A DNA stretch of 64,000 bases, taken from the NCBI RefSeq assembly GCF_000614125.1, contig NZ_BAKJ01000007.1, positions 1 to 64,000 of the forward strand, written 5' to 3'. Source of the stretch: Bacteroides rodentium JCM 16496. Lineage in GTDB: Bacteria; Bacteroidota; Bacteroidia; Bacteroidales; Bacteroidaceae. Numbering within the stretch: the first letter of the stretch is position 1; each line of letters begins with the position of its first letter. Shown one piece after another: positions 25,722 to 34,277 of the stretch. Under the pieces are notes generated by a model. That model saw only the letters and a program-made list of their open reading frames with translations. It had not been told where the DNA came from and did no database searches. A program made the translations under genes and the position numbers.

Positions 25722-27416
25722 ATGAAAAAACTGCTATATCTTGGGCTTTTGTCCGTTTGCGGACTGTTAGGTTCTTGCGTAGAGAAGAACGTATTCAATG
25801 CTTTTGATAAGGTAGAGAGGTGTATGGATGTATATCCTGACAGTGCATTGCTGCTGTTGGAGCAAATTCCTCATCCGGAGAAGCTTCGTGGCAAGCAGCG
25901 GGCAGACTATGCGTTGCTGTTGACACAAGCCCGTGACAAGAATTATCTGGACAGCTTGCAGTCCGATTCGTTGATAAAGTGGGCGGTAGATTATTATAGG
26001 GATGGGGAGGATAATGTGAAAGCTGGGAAGGCATTGTTTTATTGTGGGAAAGTGATGCATTTGCAAGGGAATGATACGCTGGCTATGAAAGCGTATCTGG
26101 ATGCTCGGTCTGTATTGGAAAAAACAGAGGAGTATAAGATGCAAGGTTTGGCGTATGAGTATATCGGTGTTTTGAATGTGGATAGAAAGCTATATAAAGA
26201 TGCTCTTGATAATTATCAAAGTTCGGTATCTTGTTTTCAGAAGGCAGCCGATACGTTAGGGGTTATATATGTTTATCGGGATATTGCTCGTATTTATTAT
26301 GTGGAACAGCAATATGACAGCGTTTATAATTATATCAATCGCGCTTTGTCCTTGTGCGAGGAAAAGAGAGAATGCTGCAATTTTGAGCGAGTAATTCCTT
26401 CTTTATTACAGGTAAAGGGAATTGCAAAAAGAAATGAAGGGGATTTGGAAAATGCAATAATCTTGTTGAAAACGGCAGTAGAAACAGAGCAAGACAGGCA
26501 TTCTATGTATCACTATTCGATGTCATTGGGGGATATTTATTTGAATCTAAATGAGTTGGATGAGGCAAAAAGATATTTTACTTTAGCTTTGAATTCTGAA
26601 AGGTCTCGTACTCTGGCGGGGGCATACCATTATTTGTATCTGTTGGAAAAGAAACAGAAAAAGTATGTAATGGCTCTCTATTTCAAAGAGAAGTCTGATT
26701 CGTTGTTGTCCGTTGACCTGGATGCTAAACATGCATCTCAAATTTTGACTTTGCAACGTAAATATGAAAAAGAAAAACTTCTTTTAGAAAAGGAACAGGT
26801 TGAGCGTGAAAAGAAAATGCAGCTTTATTTTTGGATGGCAGTAGTCTTGTCTATTATTTTGTTATGTCTTATCTCGTTTTTTCTTTTGAGAAAGAGATAC
26901 GAAGAGATGTTCCGGAAAAATATGCAAGTAATAAAGGAGAATGAGTGCATGATTAAACGATATGTTTATGAACTTGATGTGTTGAAACAAAAAGCAGGTG
27001 AAACAGCGGAAATAGATAGAGAGAAGATTGGTAAATTGAATCAAAAGATTTTGCTGTTGGAGGGTGAGAATAGAAAAATACGTGAAAATTTATGTGTAAA
27101 TGGTGTTTATCTCTTGGAGCAATTGAAGAAGGAAAAGTTGATTGTGAAGAATATGACCAAACAAGAGAAAGAACAGCTCCTTGAATACATGGATTTGATA
27201 TATGGTAATTTGATTTCTCGGTTAAAGAAAGATTTTAAATTAACGAGTGGTAACCTGATATTGATAGCTTTGCTTAAAGTCGGTTTCACTACCACTGAGT
27301 TGATGTTTACTTTTGACTGCGAGATGAATTCTATTTTTACGAAAAAACGGAGATTGAGGGAGAGCTTAAATTTGGATACTAATGATAAATTGGAAGAATT
27401 TATAACTCTTTATTAG
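25722..27416 (+). CDS. TPR lipoprotein/membrane regulator with C-terminal HTH-like domain
   Basis: A 564-residue protein with lipobox LLGSC (Cys19). TPR-like helices fill residues about 30-330 (KAGKALFYCGKVMHLQGND, YEYIGVLNVDRKLYKDAL, YRDIARIYYVEQQYDSVYN). A coiled segment and one membrane helix (FWMAVVLSIILLCLISFFLL) follow, then a long cytoplasmic coiled coil. The last 60 residues resemble a LuxR-type HTH (ILIALLKVGFTTTELMFTF, then NSIFTKKRRLRESL). This architecture, sensor TPRs outside and a DNA-binding tail inside, is common in Bacteroides. It lies just upstream of the RiPP genes and is a good candidate for their regulator, by position. A paralogue is at 47361-48995. Confidence 0.8.
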   Translation: MKKLLYLGLLSVCGLLGSCVEKNVFNAFDKVERCMDVYPDSALLLLEQIPHPEKLRGKQRADYALLLTQARDKNYLDSLQSDSLIKWAVDYYRDGEDNVKAGKALFYCGKVMHLQGNDTLAMKAYLDARSVLEKTEEYKMQGLAYEYIGVLNVDRKLYKDALDNYQSSVSCFQKAADTLGVIYVYRDIARIYYVEQQYDSVYNYINRALSLCEEKRECCNFERVIPSLLQVKGIAKRNEGDLENAIILLKTAVETEQDRHSMYHYSMSLGDIYLNLNELDEAKRYFTLALNSERSRTLAGAYHYLYLLEKKQKKYVMALYFKEKSDSLLSVDLDAKHASQILTLQRKYEKEKLLLEKEQVEREKKMQLYFWMAVVLSIILLCLISFFLLRKRYEEMFRKNMQVIKENECMIKRYVYELDVLKQKAGETAEIDREKIGKLNQKILLLEGENRKIRENLCVNGVYLLEQLKKEKLIVKNMTKQEKEQLLEYMDLIYGNLISRLKKDFKLTSGNLILIALLKVGFTTTELMFTFDCEMNSIFTKKRRLRESLNLDTNDKLEEFITLY

Positions 27417-27539
27417 AAGAACTTCTTGCTTTTCGTCCACTAACTTAGTAACTTTTTATTTAGTATTTTCTTGATATATAGCTTGTTATTCCCTTTTGTA
27501 TTGTCCACTTGTACTTTCCCTGAGAAGTGATTAAATTGC

Positions 27540-27547
27540 TATCTTTG
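27540..27547 (+). promoter_or_regulatory. -7 promoter element of the RiPP cluster
   Basis: TATCTTTG, 23 bp before the DUF3244 start codon. No matching -33 box. Imperfect repeats TTGTATTGTCC (27496-27506) and TTGTACTTTCC (27509-27519) lie just upstream and could be activator contacts; weak evidence. Confidence 0.5.
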
Positions 27548-27570
27548 TTACATTCAAAACTAAAGATACT

Positions 27571-27972
27571 ATGAAATCATTTTTTATTTTGTTAGGTTTA
27601 TACTGCTTCTTTGTAGTAAATGTAGTGAATGGAAAGTCAGTAACCTTTCCTTCGAGAGTAGAAATCATCATGGATGAGAATTTTGATTTACCGGATGGTC
27701 CGGGGAATGGTCACCGTTCTATTCCTCCAGTGACTCCTTTTTTAGCATTTTTGAATGATGACCACTCCATTGACTTGGAGTTCTATCAATCTATAGGTGA
27801 GATTGAAATTGTAATTTCTCAGAATGGGGATGTTGTTTACTCTTCTACTGAGAATATTGGCTCTCCAATATTGAGAAAAGTACAATTACAGAAAGGCTTA
27901 GTTGGTGATTTTTTACTTGAGGTAAAAGGTTTGGATGGAGCTTATGCATTCGGTAGATTTACTATTCATTAA
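27571..27972 (+). CDS. DUF3244 small secreted protein
   Basis: A 133-residue protein with a signal peptide (MKSFFILLGLYCFFVVNVVNG) and a C-terminal beta-sandwich typical of DUF3244: FLAFLNDDHSIDLEFYQSIG, then IEIVISQNGDVVYSS and GDFLLEVKGLDGAYAFGRF. The family has Ig-like folds and is secreted by Bacteroides; function unknown. First gene of the cluster, 18 bp before the glycosyltransferase. Confidence 0.8.
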   Translation: MKSFFILLGLYCFFVVNVVNGKSVTFPSRVEIIMDENFDLPDGPGNGHRSIPPVTPFLAFLNDDHSIDLEFYQSIGEIEIVISQNGDVVYSSTENIGSPILRKVQLQKGLVGDFLLEVKGLDGAYAFGRFTIH

Positions 27973-27990
27973 TAATGGCTATATAGCACT

Positions 27991-29070
27991 ATGAAACAAA
28001 TCTCATTTTGCATCACTTGTATGAATCGGCTTAAACATTTACAAGAAACTTTGGAGAAAAATATTCTTGATAATTTCTTAGTAGATGAGGTGGAGTTTGT
28101 TGTGCTGGATTATAATTCGCAAGATGGATTAGAAGAATGGATTGCTCAATCTATGATGAAATATATTGAGATGGGTATTCTTGTCTATTATAGGACTACT
28201 GAGCCGGTTCATTATTTGCGGAGTCATAGCCGGAATATGGTGTTTAGATTAGCCAAAGGTGATGTGGTATGTAACTTGGATGCAGATAATTATCTGGGGA
28301 AAGGCTTTGCTGAGTTTATGCTGAAGGAGTTTCAAGAGAAGAAGAAAATATTTTATATTAGTAATCTTTGTGTACGTGATGTTTTTGGACGAATATGTTT
28401 GAGGAAACAAGACTTTATTGCAATAGAAGGTTATAATGAGGCTTTGGTAGGCTATGGATTTGAGGATGCAGAATTATTTGACCGATTGTTGAATAAGGGA
28501 ATTAAACACCATGTTTTTTTTCAGAAGGAGTTTTATGGTGCTGTGACACATCCTGATGAAGACAGAATATCGCAAGAAGCCATGTTTAAGAATCTTCAGT
28601 GTATATATCTGAATTATATAAATCCGTGTTTAACAGAAATTTTGATTTTGTATGTTGACGGTAGTGTCGGTTTTGGAATCATTCAAGATAATGTGACTTT
28701 GAACTGTAATCTTGTTGATGCGCCTTATGGAGTAAAACGCTGTATGGATGAAAGATTTCGGATAACGATAAAACATAAATGGGAAGAAGGAACGTGGACT
28801 GATATAGAAAATGAAGTAGTGTTGGATTTCAAAGATAAAAGGATGCTATTCAGTAAAAACTTGAACGGACTATTAAGCTGTCATCAACAATACTATAAAA
28901 TTACTGATACTAACCTTGTTGTGAAAATAATTATGGTAGTTACAGAGGCCTTAAATTTCTATAGAATGAAAGAGATTGTTGATAGTTGTAAAACTGTGAA
29001 TTCGGAAGGTTTCGGTTGGGGAACGGCCTATAAGAATTTTGATTATGCTCATCAAATCGTTTTATCGTAA
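27991..29070 (+). CDS. Family 2 glycosyltransferase
   Basis: A 359-residue GT-A enzyme. N-terminal ISFCITCMNRLKHLQETLEK begins the nucleotide-sugar fold; VVLDYNSQDGLEEW is the first acidic region; VVCNLDADNYLGKG carries the DxD metal motif. YNEALVGYGFEDAELFDRL is the GW/GYGxED-type acceptor loop seen in galactosyltransferase-like GT2 proteins. The last 140 residues form an extra beta-rich domain that I do not recognise. It is one base upstream of the SpaB_C-like gene, so translation is coupled. A role in glycosylating the RiPP product is inferred from position. Confidence 0.8.
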   Translation: MKQISFCITCMNRLKHLQETLEKNILDNFLVDEVEFVVLDYNSQDGLEEWIAQSMMKYIEMGILVYYRTTEPVHYLRSHSRNMVFRLAKGDVVCNLDADNYLGKGFAEFMLKEFQEKKKIFYISNLCVRDVFGRICLRKQDFIAIEGYNEALVGYGFEDAELFDRLLNKGIKHHVFFQKEFYGAVTHPDEDRISQEAMFKNLQCIYLNYINPCLTEILILYVDGSVGFGIIQDNVTLNCNLVDAPYGVKRCMDERFRITIKHKWEEGTWTDIENEVVLDFKDKRMLFSKNLNGLLSCHQQYYKITDTNLVVKIIMVVTEALNFYRMKEIVDSCKTVNSEGFGWGTAYKNFDYAHQIVLS

Positions 29071-29071
29071 T

Positions 29072-30094
29072 ATGAAACCAATATATAGAATTATAAGTGG
29101 AAAGGCTTGGTATTGTCTCTCGATTTTTTATTCGAGAAATGCTTGGCTTAATTTGCTATTGGAAATTTCCTCATTTTATTATGATAACGAAAAGCTGTTT
29201 CATCGTTGTTTAATTTATCTTTCTGAGGAGCGAGGCGAGCATATAAGGATAACTTTTTCATCAGATGTTGACAATATTGATGTTATACAAAATAGAATTG
29301 AAGGTCATTTTTTACTTTTTCTGAAAAATAATGCATCTGGTCTTTCTAAAGAATTGCCTTTGGGAAAAGAACTTTGGTGTCATTACTCTAATAATACTTT
29401 AGTTTGGAATCAATACGAAATGCAATATCAAAATATGGATTTATCATTTGACGCACAATTGTTGGCATGTCTTTCTGGTTTTCAGAATGCGGGTCAGACA
29501 AAAGAGAGAGAGCAGGAAGAGGAAAACGCTTTTGATTTGTTGGAACAAATACAACAAGAGGTGGCTGCTGCTCCAAGTGAAATAAGTCTTGCTAAGTGGG
29601 GATGTTTGGTAGAGTGTTTGGTGCAGAATTCTTTTGTGGATGCAGAGTTGGATGATTTGCTTGCGGAAACGGATGAGCTTCTGATATCTTTGTGGCATGA
29701 GTTGGATGTACCTTATGTGAATATATCTCAATTATTATTATGGATGGGTGATTATTTTCTGTTTCGTTTCTGCGATGAACGCTCGCAAATCCGTTCTCGC
29801 TTTTTTCAAGTCATAGAGCAGATATTGTTTCGTATCGTACAGCTTTTTCTGAAACCTGAACATTCGGATATATATATGGAACCTATTTTTTTGTTTCCAA
29901 CTAATTTGTGGCAGGATATGGAATGGTGGCTACAGCGTATTGATGAATATAGTGTATGTCCATTGGCAAAAGAAGCTTTGAATAATTTGTATGTTTTGCG
30001 CGACTCGGAAGCTTTGTTGCATAGCAATTCTCCCAAGGATGTGCTACGTTGGCGGCTTCGTAACGGTTATTTCTCTAAATATAATATGTTTTGA
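29072..30094 (+). CDS. Lanthipeptide dehydratase C-terminal-like (SpaB_C/elimination domain) protein
   Basis: 340 residues from the ATG at 29072. The N-terminal 110 residues follow the SpaB_C (thiopeptide-type bacteriocin biosynthesis) pattern: AWYCLSIFYSRNAWLNLLLE, then EERGEHIRITFSSDVD, the HxRxxF-like signature, and later an acidic, helix-rich region. This domain normally eliminates glutamate from glutamylated Ser/Thr in class I lanthipeptides. Residues about 190-230 (LVECLVQNSFVDAELDDLL) look like a LanC helix pair, so the protein may be a fusion whose cyclase part continues in the next fragment. Removing one T from the run at 30089-30092 joins it in frame to KKNCDFLHGGLGIGYYL. No glutamylating LanB N-terminal domain is present in the window. 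Confidence 0.55.
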   Translation: MKPIYRIISGKAWYCLSIFYSRNAWLNLLLEISSFYYDNEKLFHRCLIYLSEERGEHIRITFSSDVDNIDVIQNRIEGHFLLFLKNNASGLSKELPLGKELWCHYSNNTLVWNQYEMQYQNMDLSFDAQLLACLSGFQNAGQTKEREQEEENAFDLLEQIQQEVAAAPSEISLAKWGCLVECLVQNSFVDAELDDLLAETDELLISLWHELDVPYVNISQLLLWMGDYFLFRFCDERSQIRSRFFQVIEQILFRIVQLFLKPEHSDIYMEPIFLFPTNLWQDMEWWLQRIDEYSVCPLAKEALNNLYVLRDSEALLHSNSPKDVLRWRLRNGYFSKYNMF

Positions 30095-30101
30095 GAAAAA
30101 A

Positions 30102-30912
30102 AATTGTGATTTTCTGCATGGAGGGTTAGGGATAGGATATTATTTGATAAATAGGCAGCAAAAAATAGGGGATTGATATGATGTTGAACTATTTGGACGT
30201 TTCTGCTATCTATGATTCAAATGATTCTGTAAAGTGGTTGTCATATTATTCTCCTGATTCCAGCAAGCTTGGTGTTAATCTGTCTCTTTCGCACGGGATA
30301 TCAGGAATTATTGCATGTTTGTTGAGATTGATAAAAATGAATACTGATTATGAAAGAATAAATCTTGTCGTGGAGTATGCGATGCGCTTCGTCTTTAGTC
30401 AGCAAAATTCAGTGGAAGGGTTGTCTCGTTTCCCAACGTATTCTCAAGATAATACTGCTAAAACGTTGTGGAGTAGATTAGGATGGTGTTATGGAGATCT
30501 TGGCATAGCATATACATTGTTTCGTGGAGCTAAAGAAATCGGAAATGGATTATGGATGCGTGATGCTTTAGATATATTGCAATATAATGCAACGAGAAAA
30601 GATTTAAAAAAGAATGCAGTTTTTGATGCTGGTGTTTGTCATGGAGCATCTGGAATAGCTCATCTGTTTTTGCGACTTTACTTGGAAACAAACAATATGC
30701 TCTTTTTTGAAACTGCTGAGTATTGGTATGATAAAACTTTGGATTTTGCTAAATATAATTCAGGACCAGCCAAATATAAAAGGTGGATAGAGAGGGAAAT
30801 ATTGGTTGATGACTTCTCTTTACTCGAAGGTATTATTGGAATTGGATTGTGTATTATGTCCAAGTTGAAACCACAACTAATTGATTGGGATGAATGTATT
30901 TTACTTAGTTAG
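30102..30912 (+). CDS. LanC-like lanthionine cyclase, broken into two frames
   Basis: Two frames: 30102-30176 (DFLHGGLGIGYYLINRQ) and 30178-30912 (245 codons). Together they show the LanC series of glycine motifs: LSLSHGISGI, LGWCYGDLGIAYTL, AGVCHGASGIAHLF and LLEGIIGIGL. Predicted zinc ligands are Cys104, Cys154 and His155 of the second frame. The usual first LanC motifs are absent unless the fragment is fused to the preceding protein. Removing one G from 30168-30171 restores IGIDMMLNYLDVSAIYD. If both breaks are repaired, 29072-30912 encodes one polypeptide of about 612 residues. LanC proteins add Cys to dehydrated residues to make lanthionine rings. The breaks here need one base removed (or two added), unlike the other breaks in the window, so real inactivation is possible. 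Confidence 0.65.
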
Positions 30913-30966
30913 TAACGTTAACTCGTATTTGATGTAAAAATAATTGTTTAATTAAAACATGATGTC

Positions 30967-31197
30967 ATGAAAAAAATTAAAAAGCTCACTTTGAATAAAG
31001 AAGTGATTTCTACCTTAAACAAAAAAGATATGTCCTTTATAAATGGAGGATGTAATGGTGCTACTACAACTGTTTGTGGAAATTCTGGAACACAGTCAAT
31101 AGGATGTATGACTAGGGGGTCTTGTGACATCTACTCAATTTCTGATAGAGGATGTTATATACAGACTGAAGCTTGGTATTGCGTTGGCTGTATATGA
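30967..31197 (+). CDS. Class I lanthipeptide-like RiPP precursor
   Basis: A 76-residue peptide. The 28-residue leader (KKLTLNKEVISTLNKKD, then MSFINGG) has the form of Bacteroidetes class I lanthipeptide leaders and ends in a double-Gly site suited to the C39 peptidase exporter at 34278. The core of 48 residues begins CNGATTTVCG and ends WYCVGCI. It has seven Cys (core positions 1, 9, 19, 25, 35, 44, 47) and many Ser/Thr. It follows the LanC-like gene and is followed by a hairpin. Rings, disulfides or glycosylation are all possible; which is made cannot be decided from sequence. Confidence 0.82.
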   Translation: MKKIKKLTLNKEVISTLNKKDMSFINGGCNGATTTVCGNSGTQSIGCMTRGSCDIYSISDRGCYIQTEAWYCVGCI

Positions 31198-31215
31198 TTT
31201 GTGTGTAGAATATGA

Positions 31216-31251
31216 AATTTCCGTAAGTGCCGTAGTGTACTTGCGGAAATT
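31216..31251 (+). terminator. Hairpin after the precursor gene
   Basis: 13-bp stem AATTTCCGTAAGT (31216-31228) with ACTTGCGGAAATT (31239-31251), one G-U pair, loop of 10 nt, 18 nt after the precursor stop. No U-tract. It could be a partial terminator or RNA stabiliser that raises precursor levels. Confidence 0.55.
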
Positions 31252-31278
31252 GTATCTAAAAACTTAATATGTATTGTT

Positions 31279-31623
31279 ATGAAAAAAATGATTTTAGTGT
31301 ATGCTTTGATGGCTTTTATAGCCCTATTTCTAATACTTAGGTTCGTATCTATATCAAATAACATAAATTTGCAAAAAGGAATTGTTAGAAGTGTATCTGC
31401 TACAGAGCATAATGATATTATCATAGAATTGGAGAACGATTCTTTTTATTATATAAATAGAGGTATGGAAAGTAAAATAAATTATGAATGGTTTCAGAAT
31501 TATTTGCCGGGTCATGAAATTGAGTTACACATTCAAAGTGAGCATTTGTTTGGGTCAAATAGCAACCGTATTCTTGAAGTGAGCATAAATGATTCTTGTG
31601 TATATAAAAGTGATTTATACTAG
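31279..31623 (+). CDS. Small membrane-anchored protein of unknown function
   Basis: 114 residues with an N-terminal membrane helix (MILVYALMAFIALFLILRF) and a small beta-rich outer domain (IIIELENDSFYYINRG, HEIELHIQSEHLFG, NRILEVSINDSCVY). I recognise no family. The place directly after a RiPP precursor would suit an immunity protein, but only position supports that. Its stop lies about 10 bp from the left end of the IS element. Confidence 0.55.
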   Translation: MKKMILVYALMAFIALFLILRFVSISNNINLQKGIVRSVSATEHNDIIIELENDSFYYINRGMESKINYEWFQNYLPGHEIELHIQSEHLFGSNSNRILEVSINDSCVYKSDLY

Positions 31624-31633
31624 TATCAATAGT

Positions 31634-32976
31634 TCGTTAATAATTTGATAACGGCTATGCGGCTAGAGCCTCACAGCCAAATAGTTCTTTGACAAGTTTG
31701 ATATTTAAAGTTGAATTCGGGTCAATCCCGCTTGCATCAAAAAATCTTTTTATGAAGTGAGCATTGACCATCAGTGACTTAATTCTCCCTATTGAGAGTG
31801 ATGTATTAGTCTCCTTTCTCATCAGTTTGACAACGTTTATGGCCGCCAAAGAAGCATTATAGGCAAAATCTAAAGCCACTTCACTTCTTCCTTGACAATC
31901 AAGCAGTCCTGTAAACTGATGCCCATCACGAAAGCAAAATTCGATTTGAAACCTAGTGCGATAAATATCGTAGATATGGATTCCGTAAGCTGTTACATCA
32001 GTAGAGAAGTACAATCTGTAATCCCCATTCGGAAGGATATGTATGACGAGCTTTATCTTTTGTTCCAGCGCTTTGCTCCATACAATCAACTCGTATGCGC
32101 TACCTTCTGACAAATCAATGAACAGCCTGGTCATTCTGGAGGTATCAAGGTTTTCAAAATCAACTTTTCCATCGTACTTCTTTGGGCGTCCCCGTTTCCC
32201 GGTTCGTTCGCCTTCGTACATGATAGAAAAGAACAGAGTTTGCTCTTAATCGAGATATCAGTTCAAATCCTATTTCCTTGAGTCCTGTGACAAAAGTCTT
32301 ATTGGAGAAAGCAGCATCAGCTACGACTACATTGGTTATTTTCAACAGGTTGTCTTTATATCGTTTCAAAACAGAAAGGTACCACTCGGGTAAGGTCAGA
32401 TTTTCAGCGGCTAGTTCAATGGCATTTTTTGTTTGTACAGCACGAAGCATCATGCAGTCTTTAATGTCTGCATCAACTAAGCCAATGCCTAAAATCTCTA
32501 ATCCATGTTTGACGGCTGAAGCACATCCTGACCAAAATCGCCCTATGTGTGCAGTTTTCTTCCCGGCTTTGGATACATAGCTCGGATCAATGGCTATTGC
32601 AAGACGCTTCAACCCGTATTGGAATCTGTTAGATGCAAGATTCATATTGAATTGCATCCAGTCAAAATCTCGGGCAAAAGTTTGCCGATAGCACTGTTCT
32701 GAACGTCTTCCGTAGCGCCCCAGCTGAAGGAAATTTATCTTTCTTGGTATACACATGATTAAAATAAGTATCTCAATGATGTTTCCTTTAATTCTTTTGT
32801 TTACCTTTGTGGAAACTCCGAAGAAACCTCTCTGGCAGATTCTCTCATAATGGTCAAGTAGCTCGAATATTTGCATAACTTTAATGTCCTAGGAAAACAG
32901 CAAAGTTGATGATAGTCAGCGACTTGACCAACTTTTTATCATCAAGTCATGTTAATAACTATCTAATTTTTAACGA
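31634..32976. mobile_element. IS4-family insertion sequence
   Basis: About 1.34 kb. Imperfect terminal inverted repeats are TCGTTAATAATTTGATA (31634-31650) and the complement of 32960-32976 (TCGTTAAAAATTAGATA), with two mismatches in 17; they may extend four bases further out. One transposase on the minus strand fills the element. ATCAA occurs just outside both ends, but not at equal distance, so the target duplication is uncertain. It separates the precursor and its small membrane protein from the exporter genes. Confidence 0.7.
31655..32876 (-). CDS. IS4-family DDE transposase (frame broken near 32222)
   Basis: About 406 residues in two frames: 32876-32160, then 32221-31655. First Asp region LAIAIDPSYVSKAGKKTAHI, second Asp in NVVVADAAFSNKTFV, and the YREK-type motif around YRTRFQIEFCFRDGHQFTG carrying the catalytic Glu. 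RTGKRGRPKKYDGKVDFENL is the linker typical of Bacteroides IS4 members. The frame change at about 32222 needs one base removed or two added; it may be a sequencing error or a real inactivating mutation. Confidence 0.8.
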
Positions 32977-33066
32977 GTTACATCAATCTGGTTAACGCCT
33001 CGTTGATGATATAAATTGATTAAATTAAAAATTTACCGAAGTATTGTAATTAATGATACGTAAGTT

Positions 33067-34239
33067 ATGAAAAGAATAAATGTAGTTATAGTATTATTCT
33101 TAATACTGGGATGGATTGGATGCAGTAAGGATGACAAAGCTGCCAATGTAGTTATGGTAGATATTGCTGGAAATTATCCTAAAAGGGAGCTGCTTCTTCA
33201 GGATTTTATGGATGTGGAATACATTCCGTTGGAAACGAATGATGAATTCATTACGCAGGGTGATGTGATGGCTATTGGCAATAAATATATTGTAGTGAAA
33301 AACTGGAATAATGATGGTGACATCTTCCTTTTTGACAGAAAAACTGGTAAGGGTGTGAGGAAGTGGAATCGCCGGGGGCAGGGTGCTGAGGAATATACTT
33401 TTATCAACGGAATTGTGTTAGATGAAAGTAAAGAGGAATTGTTTGTGAATAATACTCCTTCCAAGAAAATTCTTGTTTATGATTTTTTAGGCAACTTCAA
33501 ACGAAGCTTCAACCATGTAGAGGGTACTGAATTTATGGATGTGCTCAATTATGATGAAAATAGTTTAATTTGCTATGATATGTCTGTATATTACAATGAA
33601 GGAAAGTCGAAAGAAAAACCGTTTTATCATATGATAATATCGAAAAAAGACGGAAGTGTGGTGAAAGGGATTCCAGTTCCATTTGATATTGTCAAAGCAC
33701 CTTTTGTGCAAAAAGGGGATGGTATAGCAGTAGCTTCTGTACGTCCGATAATACCGTATAAAGGTGATTGGTTGCTTGTAGAAACATCCACTGATACGGT
33801 GTACAACTATGTATCGAAAGAAAACAAATTATGCCCGTTTTTGGTGAAAACTCCTTCTGAGAATCCTGAAATTCTTCTTACCATGGGGGCGGTTACAGAA
33901 CGTTATTATTTCATGCAAACGATACAAAAGGTATTCGATTTTGATAAAAGAAGAGGATTCCCTACTATCAGTGTGGTGTATGACAAGCAAGAGAATGCAG
34001 TATTCGATGCTATTGTGCGTAATGGTGACTTTGCTAAACTGCAAAGTGTAGATATGGTATCCCATCCGATAAATAGTGGTGAAATAGCTGCTTTTCAGAC
34101 GTTGGCAGCCAATCAATTGGTGGAAACTTATGAAAATAATGAGCTGAAAGGGAGAGCCAAAGAAATTGCTGCAGGATTGAATGAGGAGTCAAATCCCGTT
34201 GTTTTGTTATATAAATATAAGAGTTTGACTGAAGAATAA
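33067..34239 (+). CDS. 6-bladed beta-propeller lipoprotein of the exporter region
   Basis: A 390-residue protein with lipobox GWIGC (Cys19). It has the family's opening (PKRELLLQDFMDVEYIPLETN), the RRGQGAEEYTFINGI turn and strands IFLFDRKTGKGVRKWNRRG and ILVYDFLGNFKRSF, and ends NEESNPVVLLYKYKSL. It lies 38 bp before the peptide exporter, so it is probably co-transcribed with it. The same lipoprotein family accompanies the NVEALA modules, which supports a shared role near exported small peptides. Confidence 0.82.
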   Translation: MKRINVVIVLFLILGWIGCSKDDKAANVVMVDIAGNYPKRELLLQDFMDVEYIPLETNDEFITQGDVMAIGNKYIVVKNWNNDGDIFLFDRKTGKGVRKWNRRGQGAEEYTFINGIVLDESKEELFVNNTPSKKILVYDFLGNFKRSFNHVEGTEFMDVLNYDENSLICYDMSVYYNEGKSKEKPFYHMIISKKDGSVVKGIPVPFDIVKAPFVQKGDGIAVASVRPIIPYKGDWLLVETSTDTVYNYVSKENKLCPFLVKTPSENPEILLTMGAVTERYYFMQTIQKVFDFDKRRGFPTISVVYDKQENAVFDAIVRNGDFAKLQSVDMVSHPINSGEIAAFQTLAANQLVETYENNELKGRAKEIAAGLNEESNPVVLLYKYKSLTEE

Positions 34240-34277
34240 TTAATTTTAATAATTGGTGAAATCGGTTCATTAAAGAT

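Noticed and set aside
30967..31197. Precursor as another NVEALA-type peptide
   Set aside because: It lacks the NVEALA motif and a Sec signal, and has a leader ending in GG with lanthipeptide-like LTLNKE sequence, fitting C39 export.
31655..32876. Programmed frameshift in the transposase
   Set aside because: IS4-family enzymes are normally made from one frame, no slippery heptamer followed by structure is seen at the break, and nearby genes have similar errors.
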